From Chondrus crispus (Eukaryota > Rhodophyta > Florideophyceae > Gigartinales > Gigartinaceae), in assembly GCF_000350225.1 (NCBI RefSeq), contig NW_005178851.1, positions 186,001 to 250,000 of the forward strand: 64,000 nucleotides of DNA, in the 5' to 3' direction. This document shows, one piece after another, positions 1-12,147 of the stretch (its first letter is position 1; every line of letters starts with the position of its first letter). The position numbers and the translations under genes were made by a program. The notes under the pieces were generated by a model that saw only the letters and a list, made by a program, of their open reading frames with translations, was not told where the DNA came from and made no database searches.

Positions 1-1515
1 GTCCTAGGGTTGAGCCACTACGCAAAATTGGCAGGCCAACCGGGAGGCAAGAAACTTTACAAGACATTGAGAGGATATTTTCATTGGCCTACGATGGCCC
101 TAGACTGCTACGCAGTCGCGAAGAATTGCGCCGCATGTGCACGGGAAAGGGTGAAGTTAAGAAGAAACACGAAGGAAATGAAGCTGTTCACGCCCAAATC
201 TCCGCTGGAGTTTGTCGCCATCGACATCCTCGGCGAGCTAATTACAACTAAACGAGGAAATCGGTACATTCTCGTGATCAGCGATCGATACTCGAAACTG
301 GTACGAACCGTACCGTTGAAGAAGACATCAGCTGCGCACATCGCACAAGCCTTCGTTCACCATTGGGTATTCGTGTACGGACCGCCGGTCAAGCTGCTGT
401 CCGACAATGGAACACAGTTCACGGCCCGGTTCTTTCAGAATGTCTGCCGAATTCTTGGCATACGCAATGTGTTCACGACTACGTACCACCCGCAAGCCAA
501 CGGCCAAGTTGAGAGGTTTAACCGCACGCTGACTTCCGCGTTGCGAAAATATGTTGGAGAGCATCCCAAGGACTGGGACTTATTTAGCGACGCTGTGACG
601 TTCGCATACAACACGCAAGTTCATCGAACTACGAACATTGCGCCCTTCGAGCTGGTGTTAGCTCGGGCGCCGAGAAGCATCGCGTTACAAGCGCAACCAA
701 CTTTGGAGAACTTCAGCTCGTCACGAGCATACTACCTGAAATGGCAGTCGTGGTTGGAGAGCCTAATGCGAAGCGCCGATAGGAGTTTGCGGAAGGAACA
801 AGCCCGGTACAAGCGAAATTTCGACGCACGCCTTTGCAAACCGCAATATGAGATCCCACCGGGGTTCTACGTGTTCCTTCGGAAGGAGCAGGGCACGGCT
901 AGCGAACCGAAACACAAGCTGGCACAAGTCGCTACAGGACCTTATCAGGTCAGAAGATGGGATCAACATACGGTAGTCATTGCCACTGGCGATCAGGAGG
1001 AACGCGTATCGCGAGAAAGGGTGGAGTTAGCCCCAAGCCCGATGGACTATGCGCCGATAACTGGCCTACGTCAAGCGCTACAGTTCCTGGGAGCGCCGGA
1101 GCTAAACGAAGAAGGAGAGGTAATGGAGGACGAGGAATGTCCTCACACCCGTGCGCCTGCGTCAGGGGACCAGGACAATCAAATTAGTCAAGCGCCGACA
1201 GCGGAGACGTCTCCGGACCTACGCGAGTTCGGAAAGTCCAGAGAAGAGGACGAGTTGGAAGATCTTCTGGAGGGGGAAGGGAACAGTTCAGAGAAAGGAG
1301 AGGAAACGGAAAATACGGAATACGTAATCGATCGGGTCGCCGACCACGATTATGAAAATGGTAATTTGATTCTCAAGGTGGAATGGTACGGCTATACGCC
1401 CGAGGACGCGACGTGGGAGCCCATTGAGCAATTACCCCGCAGTGCGGCCGTCACGTATTTCCGGAGGAAGAAACTGCCCCTCCCGCCGCAAGTCGCACGC
1501 GCGAGACCAGGATGA
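1..1515 (+). CDS. Ty3/gypsy pol C-terminus: integrase and chromodomain (partial)
   Basis: The reading frame is open from base 1 and continues off the left edge. It starts in the zinc-binding N-terminal integrase domain (CAAC pair near residue 40). The catalytic core follows, with the first Asp in VAIDILGE, the second in SDNGTQF and the Glu in NGQVERFNR. The C-terminus has a chromodomain (LKVEWYGY..DATWEPIEQLP). The partner copies read HPGG in the zinc-binding motif, while A reads QPGG, losing a likely zinc ligand. The rest of the visible frame is intact to the stop. The protein would insert element cDNA into the genome, and the chromodomain probably guides target choice through histone marks, as in chromoviruses. 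Confidence 0.93.
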   Translation, partial: VLGLSHYAKLAGQPGGKKLYKTLRGYFHWPTMALDCYAVAKNCAACARERVKLRRNTKEMKLFTPKSPLEFVAIDILGELITTKRGNRYILVISDRYSKLVRTVPLKKTSAAHIAQAFVHHWVFVYGPPVKLLSDNGTQFTARFFQNVCRILGIRNVFTTTYHPQANGQVERFNRTLTSALRKYVGEHPKDWDLFSDAVTFAYNTQVHRTTNIAPFELVLARAPRSIALQAQPTLENFSSSRAYYLKWQSWLESLMRSADRSLRKEQARYKRNFDARLCKPQYEIPPGFYVFLRKEQGTASEPKHKLAQVATGPYQVRRWDQHTVVIATGDQEERVSRERVELAPSPMDYAPITGLRQALQFLGAPELNEEGEVMEDEECPHTRAPASGDQDNQISQAPTAETSPDLREFGKSREEDELEDLLEGEGNSSEKGEETENTEYVIDRVADHDYENGNLILKVEWYGYTPEDATWEPIEQLPRSAAVTYFRRKKLPLPPQVARARPG

Positions 1516-4500
1516 GCTCTATACGCAATGTGATGATGGAAAGCGAAAAGAAGACGCGAGCCGCAACCAGTTTGCTATGTTTTTACCTTCTTAACTATTC
1601 TGTTTTGTTTTTTTTCGGTTGTTTTGTTTTTTATGTTTGTTTTCCCTTCTCGAGACGCACCTAGGTCGGTCATTCCGGAACGATCGTGCGTAATGTCTGA
1701 ATAACACGACAGGCGCCCAAGGGCGACAAGGGACTGCGAACCACCGGTCGTGATTAAGGCTACATGCTGTATCTCGAGTTGAGGAAGGAGAGGACGGAGC
1801 ACGTGAAGGAAGTCCAGAGAGACAAGTGTCGCGAGGAAAACCGCGGAAAACTGAAGGGTTGTGTGAATTTTAACAATGATCCGGGAACGGCACTGACGAT
1901 TGAGAGGCATAGGGCGTTCAGAAAGGCGTGAAGTCGAGTTCGAGAGACTGGGACGGCCGGCAACACACCACCGGTGTCGCCCACGCTCAGAATGAGTCGA
2001 ATAGAAGCCCTGATGGGAACGTCGTTGACGCACAGCGATCGATCGTGCAATACCACGCCTAGCGTTTGTCTGATTCTTTTGTCGTCAATTCTTTTTTTTC
2101 TCGTTTTGTATCGCTCAGAAGGATTTTGTCACAAGGGGACAAGTAGATTAGATTGATGAAGATAGAAGGCGTGTGGAAGGTGACCAACGATCGCCGCCAA
2201 CAAGCCTTCTGGCAAGGACACGAGGAGGCAACGAACGACGTCCCGTGGCGCGGTCGGCTCGCCACGTAGGGCGAGTCGAAGCGAAGCCGAAGCCAATGTG
2301 GGAATGTTACAGTACGACGTGTGTTTTTACGTCATGGATGGAGCCAAGCGGAGAGGAGTTCGTGGAACCACTGGCAAATGAAGAGAAAGACGTTGCTGGA
2401 GAGATGTCATGCTAGCAGCTAGCTACAACAGTAACATGGAAGCGCACCGCGCAGAAGGACGCGCACGGAAGCGAGAAGAGGTTCTTATCTGCGATTTCTT
2501 TTTTCATGGGCTCTGCAAGTCGGTCACACTGCACAGACCAAGCTGACGTCTGGCTAAGACAATAAGTCAAGGGAAAAGCGACAGGGGAGCAGGATCGATG
2601 TGCTGGCTTTCGCGACGAGGCCATCATGACCTCGTGAAGTCACCTCGCTTTTCGCCGCTTTCTGCCAAACGCTAGCACCGCCGATCGTGTGACATTTACT
2701 ATAGGTAAATTCCTGTCGACAAGACAACCTCCCGTAGTTCAGGGGGGCCAAAAGGGATAACGCCGAGTCGGTCGGAATGCTGTTCCGCGCAGGAAGAACG
2801 AGAAGGTGTGGAAAAGAGGCAGTTGAAATGCGCGGGCACGCGCACGTGAACGAGACGAATCAAGAGGACGTGGACGATGTGAAGCGCACCGTGGAGAGAG
2901 AGAGTAGCGATAGTCGCCGGCATCGGGATCACAGGAAATGAGAGAAGGAAACTGGAATGAGTTAGGCGATTCTGCCTCGGACCCCCTCACATGAATGAAG
3001 CAGCGTGCGCTGCCATGCCATGAAATGGAAAATTTACTGTACACCTCCTTGGATGCGATCACGCGCTGCCGCCACGCGCACGTGAAGGGACGCTTGGATC
3101 GGTGATCCGCCCTCGTGGGGCATGATTTAATCAAAAAATGGGGATACCGGCAGGGAGCTGCTGGACGGGCGGAGAGAATCGAAAAGTGAACACTGGACAA
3201 CCTTCGAAATTTTAATCAAAATTAAGAGAAGGTACGGAACTTGTCGGTCATACGAGAACGGGGTGTCGCTTGCTATAGCCAAAGGCACGAGTATCCGAGG
3301 CCGTCCGGCCGCACCGTCACAAACCCCCGCGCACGACGCCGACCACAACAACGAACGACGACGTCGTCGAACCCGTTTCAAAGGCGTTGACTACGATCGA
3401 GAGAGTAAGAAATCGACGCTCCGCGAGCGGGAGGGTTCCCCCACGTGTGAATCGCGGAACGACCACGTACAATTGGCTACGCACACCGGCATAGGAGCCA
3501 TCCTCCCCTCTCCCCAGAACCGCGACTATTTCTATTCGCAAAAAGCCTCATCGCTCGCAGCGGCGAACGGAAGACGAAAGAAAGAAGGGGAACGGAACGT
3601 TATTTATTTATTCATGAGAGGATCGAGAGCCTCGCGTCTTTTTCCTTCGAGGAGGGTCAGGAGGAACATGGTGAGAAGGACGAATCCAACGGAGAAGAAA
3701 GCGCTGCTCGACGAGCTTGTGACCGACAATCTGTCTGTTGCTTGTAGCGACTGACGTTGCCAAGCTCACGAACTTGTTTTTTTACCCCGAGTGACCCACA
3801 ATGGCAATGTTCTTTCCTGTTCTTCCCTATTCTTTGACTCCCTTCCTAGCTGTCTGTTTTTTTATTTTCTGCTCTACGTTTGTTTGCCTGTTTACTTTTT
3901 TCTTTGTGAAGGTGGAAAACATCCCCACACCGCGACGTCGGCGCGCAAGACTAGGACAACCAAAAGGACGCTGACCACGATCGACCAATCGGGGACAGAA
4001 ACTCGTCGAGCAGGGAGAAGTTATGCTTCTTTCGTTTTCGCTTTTGGTTTTGCCTTGCTTCGCCCTGTTTTATTTTTTTGACGTCGGAGACGCGATAGCG
4101 ACCCTCGGACGCTGACCGGCAAGACCACAAGGCCCCCGAAGGAAGAAAGAGAGCGATCTCCGAACCGACGTATCGTTGCTTTACGGTTGCCATTTTAATG
4201 TGAAAGATACAAGTCACGCGTTGACCTGGGAGGAGGAAGAGTTCAATGGGGGCAAAATGTGCAACAGCCCTGCGGGGCAGCCGCACCAAATCTCCCCCGC
4301 GAGACGGAGAGAATGCAGAGCCCGTGGAGATAGCGTGGAGAAATTATTGCAGTTTCGCTCAGTTCTTTTTCGTTTCGTTTCGTTTTTTTTGTTGTCGTGT
4401 GAATCGAGCACCAGGGCATGTGTTGAGAACGTTAGTCCGCTCCCTGGGTAATCCAAGATTGACTTGAATGACCGCGCGTTATTTGATTTGCCCACTACAG

Positions 4501-5617
4501 TGTACGTTTCTAATACTTTCAAAGAAAAGGGTTCGTGGAATTGAGGAGAAATTTAAAGAGGAGGAAGAAGGGATCGCGGATCGCAACGAGAACAGGGGCG
4601 CGCCGGACGAAGGGTAGCTAATCGCCAACAGGCCAAAGCTGGGATCGACTCTCGCTTTGACCATCCGAACGGACGAGACGCAAAGGGATCAAGTTCCGAT
4701 CGTGTTAGAAGGCTCGCTGATTTTTCGTTTGTTATGTGTGTCTACAGATCGAAGGCTGGAGAGCAAAAGGAAAGGCGCAGTTCGCACCTCTCCGGGGGAG
4801 CACCTCGTGATGACCACATCGATCCGATGAAACGAGCCCTTGTGGACTCACACATTCGAAGACGTCTAAACTTTGCTGTGTAACAGCCGCGACGTGTTGG
4901 ATAAAGAGGGAAAAAAGGGGAAGAAACAGTCGACGACGATCCACATGCGTCCTACGCCTCAAAGACACCTCCGCCCACGACCCCACCGAGAAGTCTCGAA
5001 AACGAAATCACCGGCAAAATGACGACCGCGATTTCGTATTGACTCGACATGAACGGCAACCTCGACGATGGCGACAGCCACCTCGCTGCGACAGCGAGAA
5101 TCGCTTCGAGGAGCCTGAAGAATTGAAATAAAAGAGAATTGCAGTCGATCGCGCAGTTGTCGGCGACAGAGCTAAATGGGGACGCACGCTAAGAAAAAGA
5201 GGAGGAACACAGTACGAGGCGAGGACAGACTCGGGGAGATGGGAAAGTGAAAGCAAGGAGGTGGAAAAAGGAGATGTGCAACACGACGGCAGAAGGAGGG
5301 TTGTGCAAGGAAAAGAGAAGGAAAGTGGAAAGAGGAAGATGCGACCGCGGCGACGGGGCGTATACAAAAAAAGAGAGAGAAAAAGAGGAGGAAGTAGCGA
5401 GGTGAAGAGAAGGAGGAAGGAGGTACAAGGGTGCCACCGTGATTATGACGGGGTGGGAATCAATGAGAAAAAGAGGGGGAAACGAAGGGACGAAGGAGCA
5501 CGCAGGAAAATTCAATTTACGGATCAAAGGCGACATGACGAGGTCGCAAATTCAGCGACACGCAGGCAGGATAGAGATGCGACAAGCTATCAAGAGGGAA
5601 GTGTCGCGCCCGTCAGT
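1516..5617 (+). other. Long 3' non-coding region of element A
   Basis: About 4.1 kb lies between the pol stop and the antisense ORF. No credible gene was found; the short ORFs have biased composition and no recognisable domain. Parts are conserved with element E: around 2940-3120 resembles 8741-8945, and around 3850-3935 resembles 8990-9095. From about 5240 to 5560 the plus strand is strongly purine-rich, as is 11810-12120 in E, and element D has the reverse-complement equivalent at 43740-44060. The region may hold packaging or regulatory signals, which is inference. Confidence 0.6.
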
Positions 5618-7346
5618 TCAGACGGGAGGGTTGCCAAAGGATTTGCCCTTTGGAAGTGATGACACGAGGCGAGCCAAAACTCGCAGGTCGTCAATCGAGG
5701 CTCCTTGCAGAGCCTCTCCCTCAACACCGTGGGCACGGAGCAAGGCACAGTATACGCTCGTGACGTCGTGGGTATTTTTGGAAATTGTTGGAGACGGGGG
5801 GGGGGAGATATTACTTCCCTCACCGACAATGTTTCGGTGTGGCCTGCCGAGGGAATTTCGACAGCTGGGGGCGCCTTTGACGAGGATGGAGAGGCCAGGG
5901 CTGCGCCCGGGGAAGCAGGGACAGCCGATCGAGGAGGAATTGGAGAGGAAGGACGGGAGCATAATTGAAGCTCCCGGGGTCAGATGTGACGATGGGCGTG
6001 ACGTCGGGAACCGGTGTTTGGTTCCCGAATCAACGGCTCGTTTGAGCTTCCCACGCTGAGCAGAGGGTCGATGACCCGGGGTTGAACCACAAGAAGTCGC
6101 CCGCGGCTGGGTGGTTTCGACCAGGGGAGAAAGAGGGATGTTGGCGAGTGAAGGATCGAGAGGAGTTTTGCGGAGGGACACAGTCCCAATCCACGCCCTC
6201 GACCGTGTCAAAGAGGGAGCGTATTTCGCGATTGAAATCAGAGCCACCCAGAGGGACAGAGAAGTCCAATAGACGCATTTGTGCTATCAGCTTCGCGGGG
6301 AGGTGCCACAGGCGCCAGCAATCATAGGCCTCCCACAAGAGGGTTGCGGCTACTATGACGCACCACTCTGTGAGGAAGACCACCCATAACCCGTGTTGCG
6401 GATCCCGCAGGTAGCTGCCATAGTACGTGAGTATGGGTCCCATTTCGGCCCAAAAGCCTTGACTCACCTCGTACTGGCTCCACCACGAGGGGATGCGCTG
6501 GTAACGACTTGCATAATGCTGACGGGAAATCTCGCGCGCCTCTACCATTTGGTAGCCGATGAAGTACCCCGTATCAGACCGAATACCCCGTTCAAAGCGC
6601 CCTGTGTTCTGAAAGAAGAAAATACCCCCGCGTTTTAATTGACGGAAATTCGAAGGGATAATGGGTTCGGTCCAGAAGATGGTATCGGATGTGACAGTAT
6701 GTCGGTTTCGCCACAGGCGATCCGCCTCGGCGGCAGGGTCACCAAAGGTGATATCAATGAGATTGTCCAAATAGAGCCGTTCGCCCTCTGTACGACAACG
6801 CCAAGTGTCGCAACCGTATGACGAGGGTATGAGGGTGTCGGAAATGGGGATGGCAAGCCGAGCGAATACGGCCTCCATAAATCGCAGAGAGAGGGTGGGA
6901 CGGCCCTGTGGGGGAGGATGACGTAGGATGGAAGTCGGAATTGCTATACGGGCTCGCCAGTCAAAGGAGCGGATGGCAATCACCGGGAGATTACCGGGAA
7001 GCATGCCCGCGTCGTCGGCGAATTGGTGTTCGATTTTGGAAACGTCGCGAATGCCCGCGGAGGAGAACCACTGGGCCGAGGCAAATAAGGAAGGATGTTC
7101 GTGCATGATTTTGTCCTGTAGCTCTTCGAGCGAGGGGTAGTGGCGGGCTACCCAAGAGGGATGATAACCTGGATGAAAGGCCGGGTGGGAGGCGTCCGAA
7201 TCAGGGGGACGTCGGGGTATAGGAGGGAGGTCGACGGGAGCGCGAGACTTGTTCGCAAAGCCGACACCGGTGCGTCGACGGGCAGTATTTTCGCCCACGA
7301 GCTCTGGAGGTGGAGGACACGTGGGATTCGTCTTGTCCTTGCTCAT
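5618..7346 (-). pseudogene. Antisense ORF of element A (aORF), broken copy
   Basis: A protein of about 575 codons is encoded against the direction of pol, starting 108 bp inside the 3' LTR. I chose the ATG at 7346 because it lies just upstream of the part conserved with element E. The N-terminal region is Pro/Arg-rich, followed by a conserved block (FHPGYHPSWVARHYPSLEEL) and a Trp/Tyr-rich centre with a hydrophobic stretch (GLWVVFLTEWCVIVAATLLW). The Ser/Pro-rich tail ends in LRAHGVEGEALQGA..DDLRVLARL. This copy has an in-frame TGA near 6030, where E has CAA and D has CGA, and a frameshift near 5790-5830 beside a G run. I recognise no family. Position and orientation recall the extra antisense ORFs of plant Tat/Ogre elements, but no sequence link was seen. 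Confidence 0.75.
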
Positions 7347-7442
7347 GCGGAGACCGTCGGCCAGGAAGGGAAAAGTAGGGGGTCGAGAGAAGAGAAGAAG
7401 GAGTTGGAGATCAAGGAGTGTAGCCGATGTGCAAGGACGCTC

Positions 7443-7454
7443 AGAAGGGGGATA
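7443..7454 (+). other. Polypurine tract before the 3' LTR of A
   Basis: The run AGAAGGGGGATA directly precedes the LTR start TGTAGTGCAAT. Element E has the same run at the same place (14115-14126). Position and composition fit the plus-strand DNA synthesis primer of LTR elements. Confidence 0.75.
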
Positions 7455-8498
7455 TGTAGTGCAATACGCACCTGGAAAGGGGGGTGAAAAGAAAGGAAAA
7501 TATTTGGATATGAAAAGTAGTCCGGGTTTGGGGGACACACGTGTGAATAATTGCACAGATTTAATTTTTAATTGTTTTATTTTATTTAGTTAATTAGTTG
7601 GCATTATTTTTGCTGACACTAGATTAGATCTAGGATCTAGCGCCGCGAGCTACTGTACTGGCTCCGGCGGGGCGATATATACCTTAGCCCTCTGACGACC
7701 AAGTCAGTAAAGGTAACCCGAGTTGCCAGAGTTGAATGTCGCCTTGGTCGAAGTCCGTCTCTACCAAGACGCTCCCTTTTACGTAAGCCTACGGCATCCT
7801 TTGCGCTCGGGGGTTCCCTTTTCTTTTTCCTTTATTTCCCTATTCTTTTCTACTTCTATTTCTATCTTTCCCTTAATTGTGTTGGTTCCATTGGAGTCGG
7901 TTGCGACCGATCCGGTGTAGGTGTTTTAGCCATCAGGCAACACGTTGTGTTGCGCTGCTACAGTTTCAAGTTCCGTCGGAAGGCTGTTGCGACGACGCCT
8001 CCGTCGAAGGTCTTACTGTATAAGACAGAGTTGGTACCACCTACCGCGATTGCGATCGCGCTGGTGAGGGTGTTTCTAGCCATCGGGCAACACGTCGGTC
8101 GTAGCGCTGCTACACAATTACGATCCCGTCGGGTAGTTCTGAGCAAGCCCCCGTCGAAGACCTTGAATTATACCCAAGGTGCTGAAGACGCTCGTCGAGC
8201 ATTGGCCTTACAACCCAGCGAACCGCGGTTACATTCTCGTAGACAAGCCCAACCCGCACTCGCCGAGCGCTCAAGTCGTCACAAGTCTTTACCACCATTT
8301 TCCTCCCGGGCCGGGCATCTTTCCTTACGCTCCCGTCGGAGTTGAGCTACCGTGAGCCGCAAGCCCACACAAGGGGAAAGGGAGTCTCGAATGCTCCGTA
8401 GCGCGTGCCATCGGCAGTTGTTGTTGTTGCTGTTGTTTTTCGTCTTTTTGTTTGACCGTCGGACTGTGTTCGCGGCCTGCCAGGCACATTGCACTACA
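7455..8498 (+). repeat. 3' LTR of element A
   Basis: The 1,044-bp repeat begins TGTAGTGCAAT and ends ATTGCACTACA, an 11-bp perfect inverted pair containing the TG..CA ends. It carries a TATA-like ATATATA near 7674 in a conserved block. It aligns along its length with the LTR of C (21373-22384) and with the solo LTR 26307-27433. The bases after it (ATATG) should be the target duplication; the matching copy left of A is outside the window. Confidence 0.92.
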
Positions 8499-8622
8499 AT
8501 ATGAGAAGAAGGACGCGACATGGGAACCAGTCGCATCATTGCCGCGCAGCGCAGTTGTAAGATATTTCCGAAGAAAGAAGTTACCCTTGCCGCCGCAAGT
8601 CGCGCGCGCACAAGCGGGGTAG
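8499..8622 (+). pseudogene. End of pol chromodomain of element E (fragment)
   Basis: The frame reads YEKKDATWEPVASLPRSAVV and then a basic, proline-rich tail to a TAG at 8620. It matches the last 40 residues of pol in A (DATWEPIEQLPRSAAV..). It starts abruptly at the 3' LTR of A, which marks the insertion site. Only the last strand and helix of the chromodomain are in the window. Confidence 0.85.
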
Positions 8623-11600
8623 TCTCTGTCAGAGGGTTGGCAAGTCAGAATTGGTTCTGTAGGACGCAGTGCGAAGTTAGAAAACGCAGTGCGAAGTTAG
8701 AAAACAAGGGTAGTCGTAGGAGTAGGGATCATAGGGGATGACGAGAAGGAGAGAGAAAGTGAGATAGGCAAGTCTGCGTCGCCCCCCCCGCACATGGACG
8801 GAGCGGTGGGTGTCGCCCTGTCAAGAAATGAGAAAGTTATTGTAGTCTCAGGTGGAGACAATGTGCAAATTACATATGATCACGCGTCGCAGTGGTGCGC
8901 ACGTGAAGTGACGTTTGGATCAGGGATCCGCACCCGTCCGTAGGAACTTGAGAGGAAAATGTTATGAGAATTTTTTTTATGAGGGGACACAAGGCAATGC
9001 GTTACTTGTTTTCCAGGGTGTTTTGCTCCTTTTTGTTTCTATTTTGGGTTCTGTCCCGTTTACTTTTTTTTATGTGAAGACAGGAACACAACCCCGCATC
9101 GCGGACACCAATCAGCAAGTCACTCGCCGAGAATTGGAAGACTGAGATTGAAGAGAGGCCGTGACCGTCGGACCGTCAGTAGCGCGAGCGGCCTGGGAAA
9201 GTGCGCGATCTAACGCACGAAACTATACTGTACGGGGTGGACAAATAGTTTTGTCGTTCTTGTCGGCTTCGTCAGGAACGAAAGTCTACCCGACGTCTTC
9301 ATCGAGGGGATCAAGTGTTTATCTTCAAGTCGTTTCTATTTCAGTCCCTGTTTTGATTTTGTTGGTATTCCTTCTAGGTTGTGATGTCGACGACACGACG
9401 CGACGCGGCGCATCCCGAATCGCAACTCTACAAGGATAAGCGAAGACTGAGGGAGAAGTTACTCGAGAGGAAAAAAGGGGAGTGACAACTACCTGAGAAC
9501 AACTCCTTTGGAGGAAATCGTCACTCGACGAGCTAATTGACGACACCAAGCTCACGTTTTCTGGTTATATTTCGAACCCCGAGCGAACTATCATGGAGAA
9601 TGTCCTGTCAAGAGGGACATTTCGAGAGATTGTGGGCGTGTGGATGAGTTTGCAGGCCTCTAGCACTCAGCAGGGCAGTATTAGACGTCACAAGCGAGAA
9701 GATTGTCTTCGAAGGGGCGTAATGACTCGTTTATATCCCTAGAGAAAGGGGAATCAGGTTGAGAGCCGCGAGACGGCATGGGGAAGTTTCAAGGAATGAG
9801 CGATGCGCGCCTCATAAGCACCAAGGCCTGACGAGCCGGGGGTCAGAAGCACACTGTGCGTGACGACACGACCTGCCGGTGGCAGAGGTAGTCGCACGAG
9901 GACGTTGTGTGCCGCTATCACAACGAGGGACAAGTCATTCTATTGACTTAGGGACGAAAGCAAACCGCAGACGAGTGCAAGGAAATACACGTGTGAAGCG
10001 GCCCTGAGATTATTTTAAAAAGAAAATTTAAGGAAAGCAGGAGCCGTCGCTGGGAAACGCACACGTTTGTTGTCACCAGACCCAAGCCCCGGTCTTGCGA
10101 CTTCGACAATTACAAGAGAACGGGAGCTTGAGCCCCACACACACCCCCCACTTCCCAACCCGCCCCAGACACATTTGAGGATGGTTGTTTATGAACGTAC
10201 AGTACCCCGACGGGGGACTCTCACGAGGAAATCCGATTTGCTATGACGAAGCCGCCGGCCGCGCAGGTGTCTAACTAAGACCGAGGAGACGACTCCCAAG
10301 AGAGGAAAGCAGGGCGAAGTTTTGATCTTCCTTTTCCCCCCCCCAGACAATTCGGAGGCGCTGATCGGTAAGTGCGAAACGGATACAATTGACACGATTA
10401 CCTCGTCTTCCCACTCTTTCTTTCTGTTTTTACGACAAGGGCGCGACCCCACAATGGGATGTCGACACGCCACCCCAAATGGGACGAGTAGGTGGATGAA
10501 AACCCAGAGGCGCACACACCATCGGCTAAGGTGACGCGCGAGAGACCGCCGGTCAGTTCGGCAAGGAGAGAAGTGTGTCACGACGAGGGAAAGATTTGTT
10601 GGGATCACATGAAGAATGGATGATTGCTTCTACAACTACGACAGACAAACGGAAAGGAGGTTCGGAAGGTGAATCTCACAAAGCGACGACGAGGACGTCG
10701 TCAGCATTACGTTTGAAAAAAATGGACGAGGTGCCAAGCCTGCAAAACGGAGACGTACAGTAACTCTGTGCGTGCAAAGCTGACGAGCAGGAAAAGGAGA
10801 GATGGATCTCGAGGGGGTCTTCACGAAGGCGACGGTACCATCATGAATGAAGATATATCGATGTCCAAACATCGAGGGACACTCGTCGAAGGACTGAGGA
10901 TCTGCGATTCCGTTGCGCCGCAGTTCGCCTCACTCTGCACCGATTTGGTGGGCAACTGCCAAAAAGGTCTCGTTGCCACAGGCGAAATCAGGATGATCTC
11001 GTCGAGACTCTGTTCGTCAACTTCCTGCCGTCCCCTACGGGGATTGGACAGATCGAGTTGACAAAGAAAGTATGTTGTTGCCGCTCGTGAGCGACACCGC
11101 CGGAAGATGCGGGGATCCCGAACCGATGCTTTGTCGACGAAGAAGTGGTGATGGGACGTTAAAAAAAACGTGCCTACAAAGTTTATGTGTCTTTCGAAAG
11201 GGATGAGAAACGACGACCGTCGTCCCGTACTGTAGGGCTTGCACCGTATACCTCGATCATTTTGAGGTTGGGACGAATAAGCTCGTCTGGATAAGGCGAG
11301 CAAACCAAGGGTGACAATTAACATTTTTGACGTCTCAGACCCTCCCGTGTCTTATCATACTTAACAACAAGGAGATCCCCGCGAGGAGCACCGAGAACAA
11401 ATTGAAGTTGTCAGTATGCCAGGGATGAATTCGCGGGACGCGTGGGATGAAGGTTACGTCACCGCAAAGCTACAGACGTGACGCTGAGAAATGCCCCGAC
11501 AATCAACACAGAGGAGAGGGAACATGGATCAAGTTTCGACTACTGTACTTCGAGGGCTTTCCAAACATGTTGTGTGTAGCCGCAGTTCAAAGGAGGAGTG

Positions 11601-12147
11601 CCAAGGGAAAGGGACGTTGACAGTGCCCCGACTCAGAGGCATTCTACACGATGTGGTGTACGCATGTCAATGACATTTGGACGGGGACCGTTCGAGATCA
11701 GTTAACGGTCTAGTGCTCCAGAAGGGGGAACCACTATCGAGGAACTAGTATATTTTCTCGATGAGGAGTCGATACAGACATCGAGAAAGCTTGAGGATTA
11801 TGAAGGAGAAGGGCCTGCTTGGAGGTGATAGGAGATGTGCAACTGCAGTAGCAGAGGTGCATGAAAAAAAGGAAAAGAGAAGAAATACGGTAACGAGGAA
11901 AAAGAGAAGGAAGAAAGGGACGAAGAGGGGCCGATCGCAGTGACGGGGGCGCACCCAGAAAGCAAAAAAAAAATATAATAAGAGGAGGAAGTCTACGGAT
12001 CAAGGTGTGACCGGAGACGGATGGAGGCATGTTGAAAAGAAAACAAAAAAAGAGGAGGAAGCTGAGGAGGAGAGAACGCATATTTACTCTCACAAGAGGG
12101 GTAATGAGGCGAAAAGGGGTAATGAGGGATCGGCCGTGAACAGCAGA
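8623..12147 (+). other. 3' non-coding region of element E
   Basis: No credible gene is present. Blocks shared with the matching region of A (for example 8741-8945) show this is the element's own 3' region and not host DNA. A purine-rich stretch at about 11810-12120 lies next to the antisense ORF, as in A. Confidence 0.6.
8665..8704 (+). repeat. 20-bp perfect tandem duplication
   Basis: The unit CGCAGTGCGAAGTTAGAAAA occurs twice in a row just after the pol stop of E. It is a local replication-slippage product with no evident function. Confidence 0.85.

Larger units (their letters stand above)
1..8498 (+). mobile_element. Ty3/gypsy element A, 3' portion, with antisense ORF and 3' LTR
   Basis: The element runs in from the left edge. 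It holds the integrase-chromodomain end of pol, about 4 kb of non-coding sequence, an antisense ORF on the minus strand, a purine tract and a complete 3' LTR. The order matches elements E and D, which carry the same parts. Beyond the LTR, at 8499, the sequence continues as the chromodomain of another copy (element E), so A is inserted in E. The 5' LTR, gag and most of pol lie outside the window. Confidence 0.88.

Noticed and set aside
5008..5659. Lys/Arg-rich and Phe/Ser-rich ORFs on opposite strands
   Set aside because: They come from the purine-rich strand bias of the 3' region of element A, not from a gene.
7455..8498. LTR of A as a solo LTR inserted in a single element
   Set aside because: A purine tract and the antisense ORF lie directly on its left, the same arrangement as in E, so it is the 3' LTR of A.
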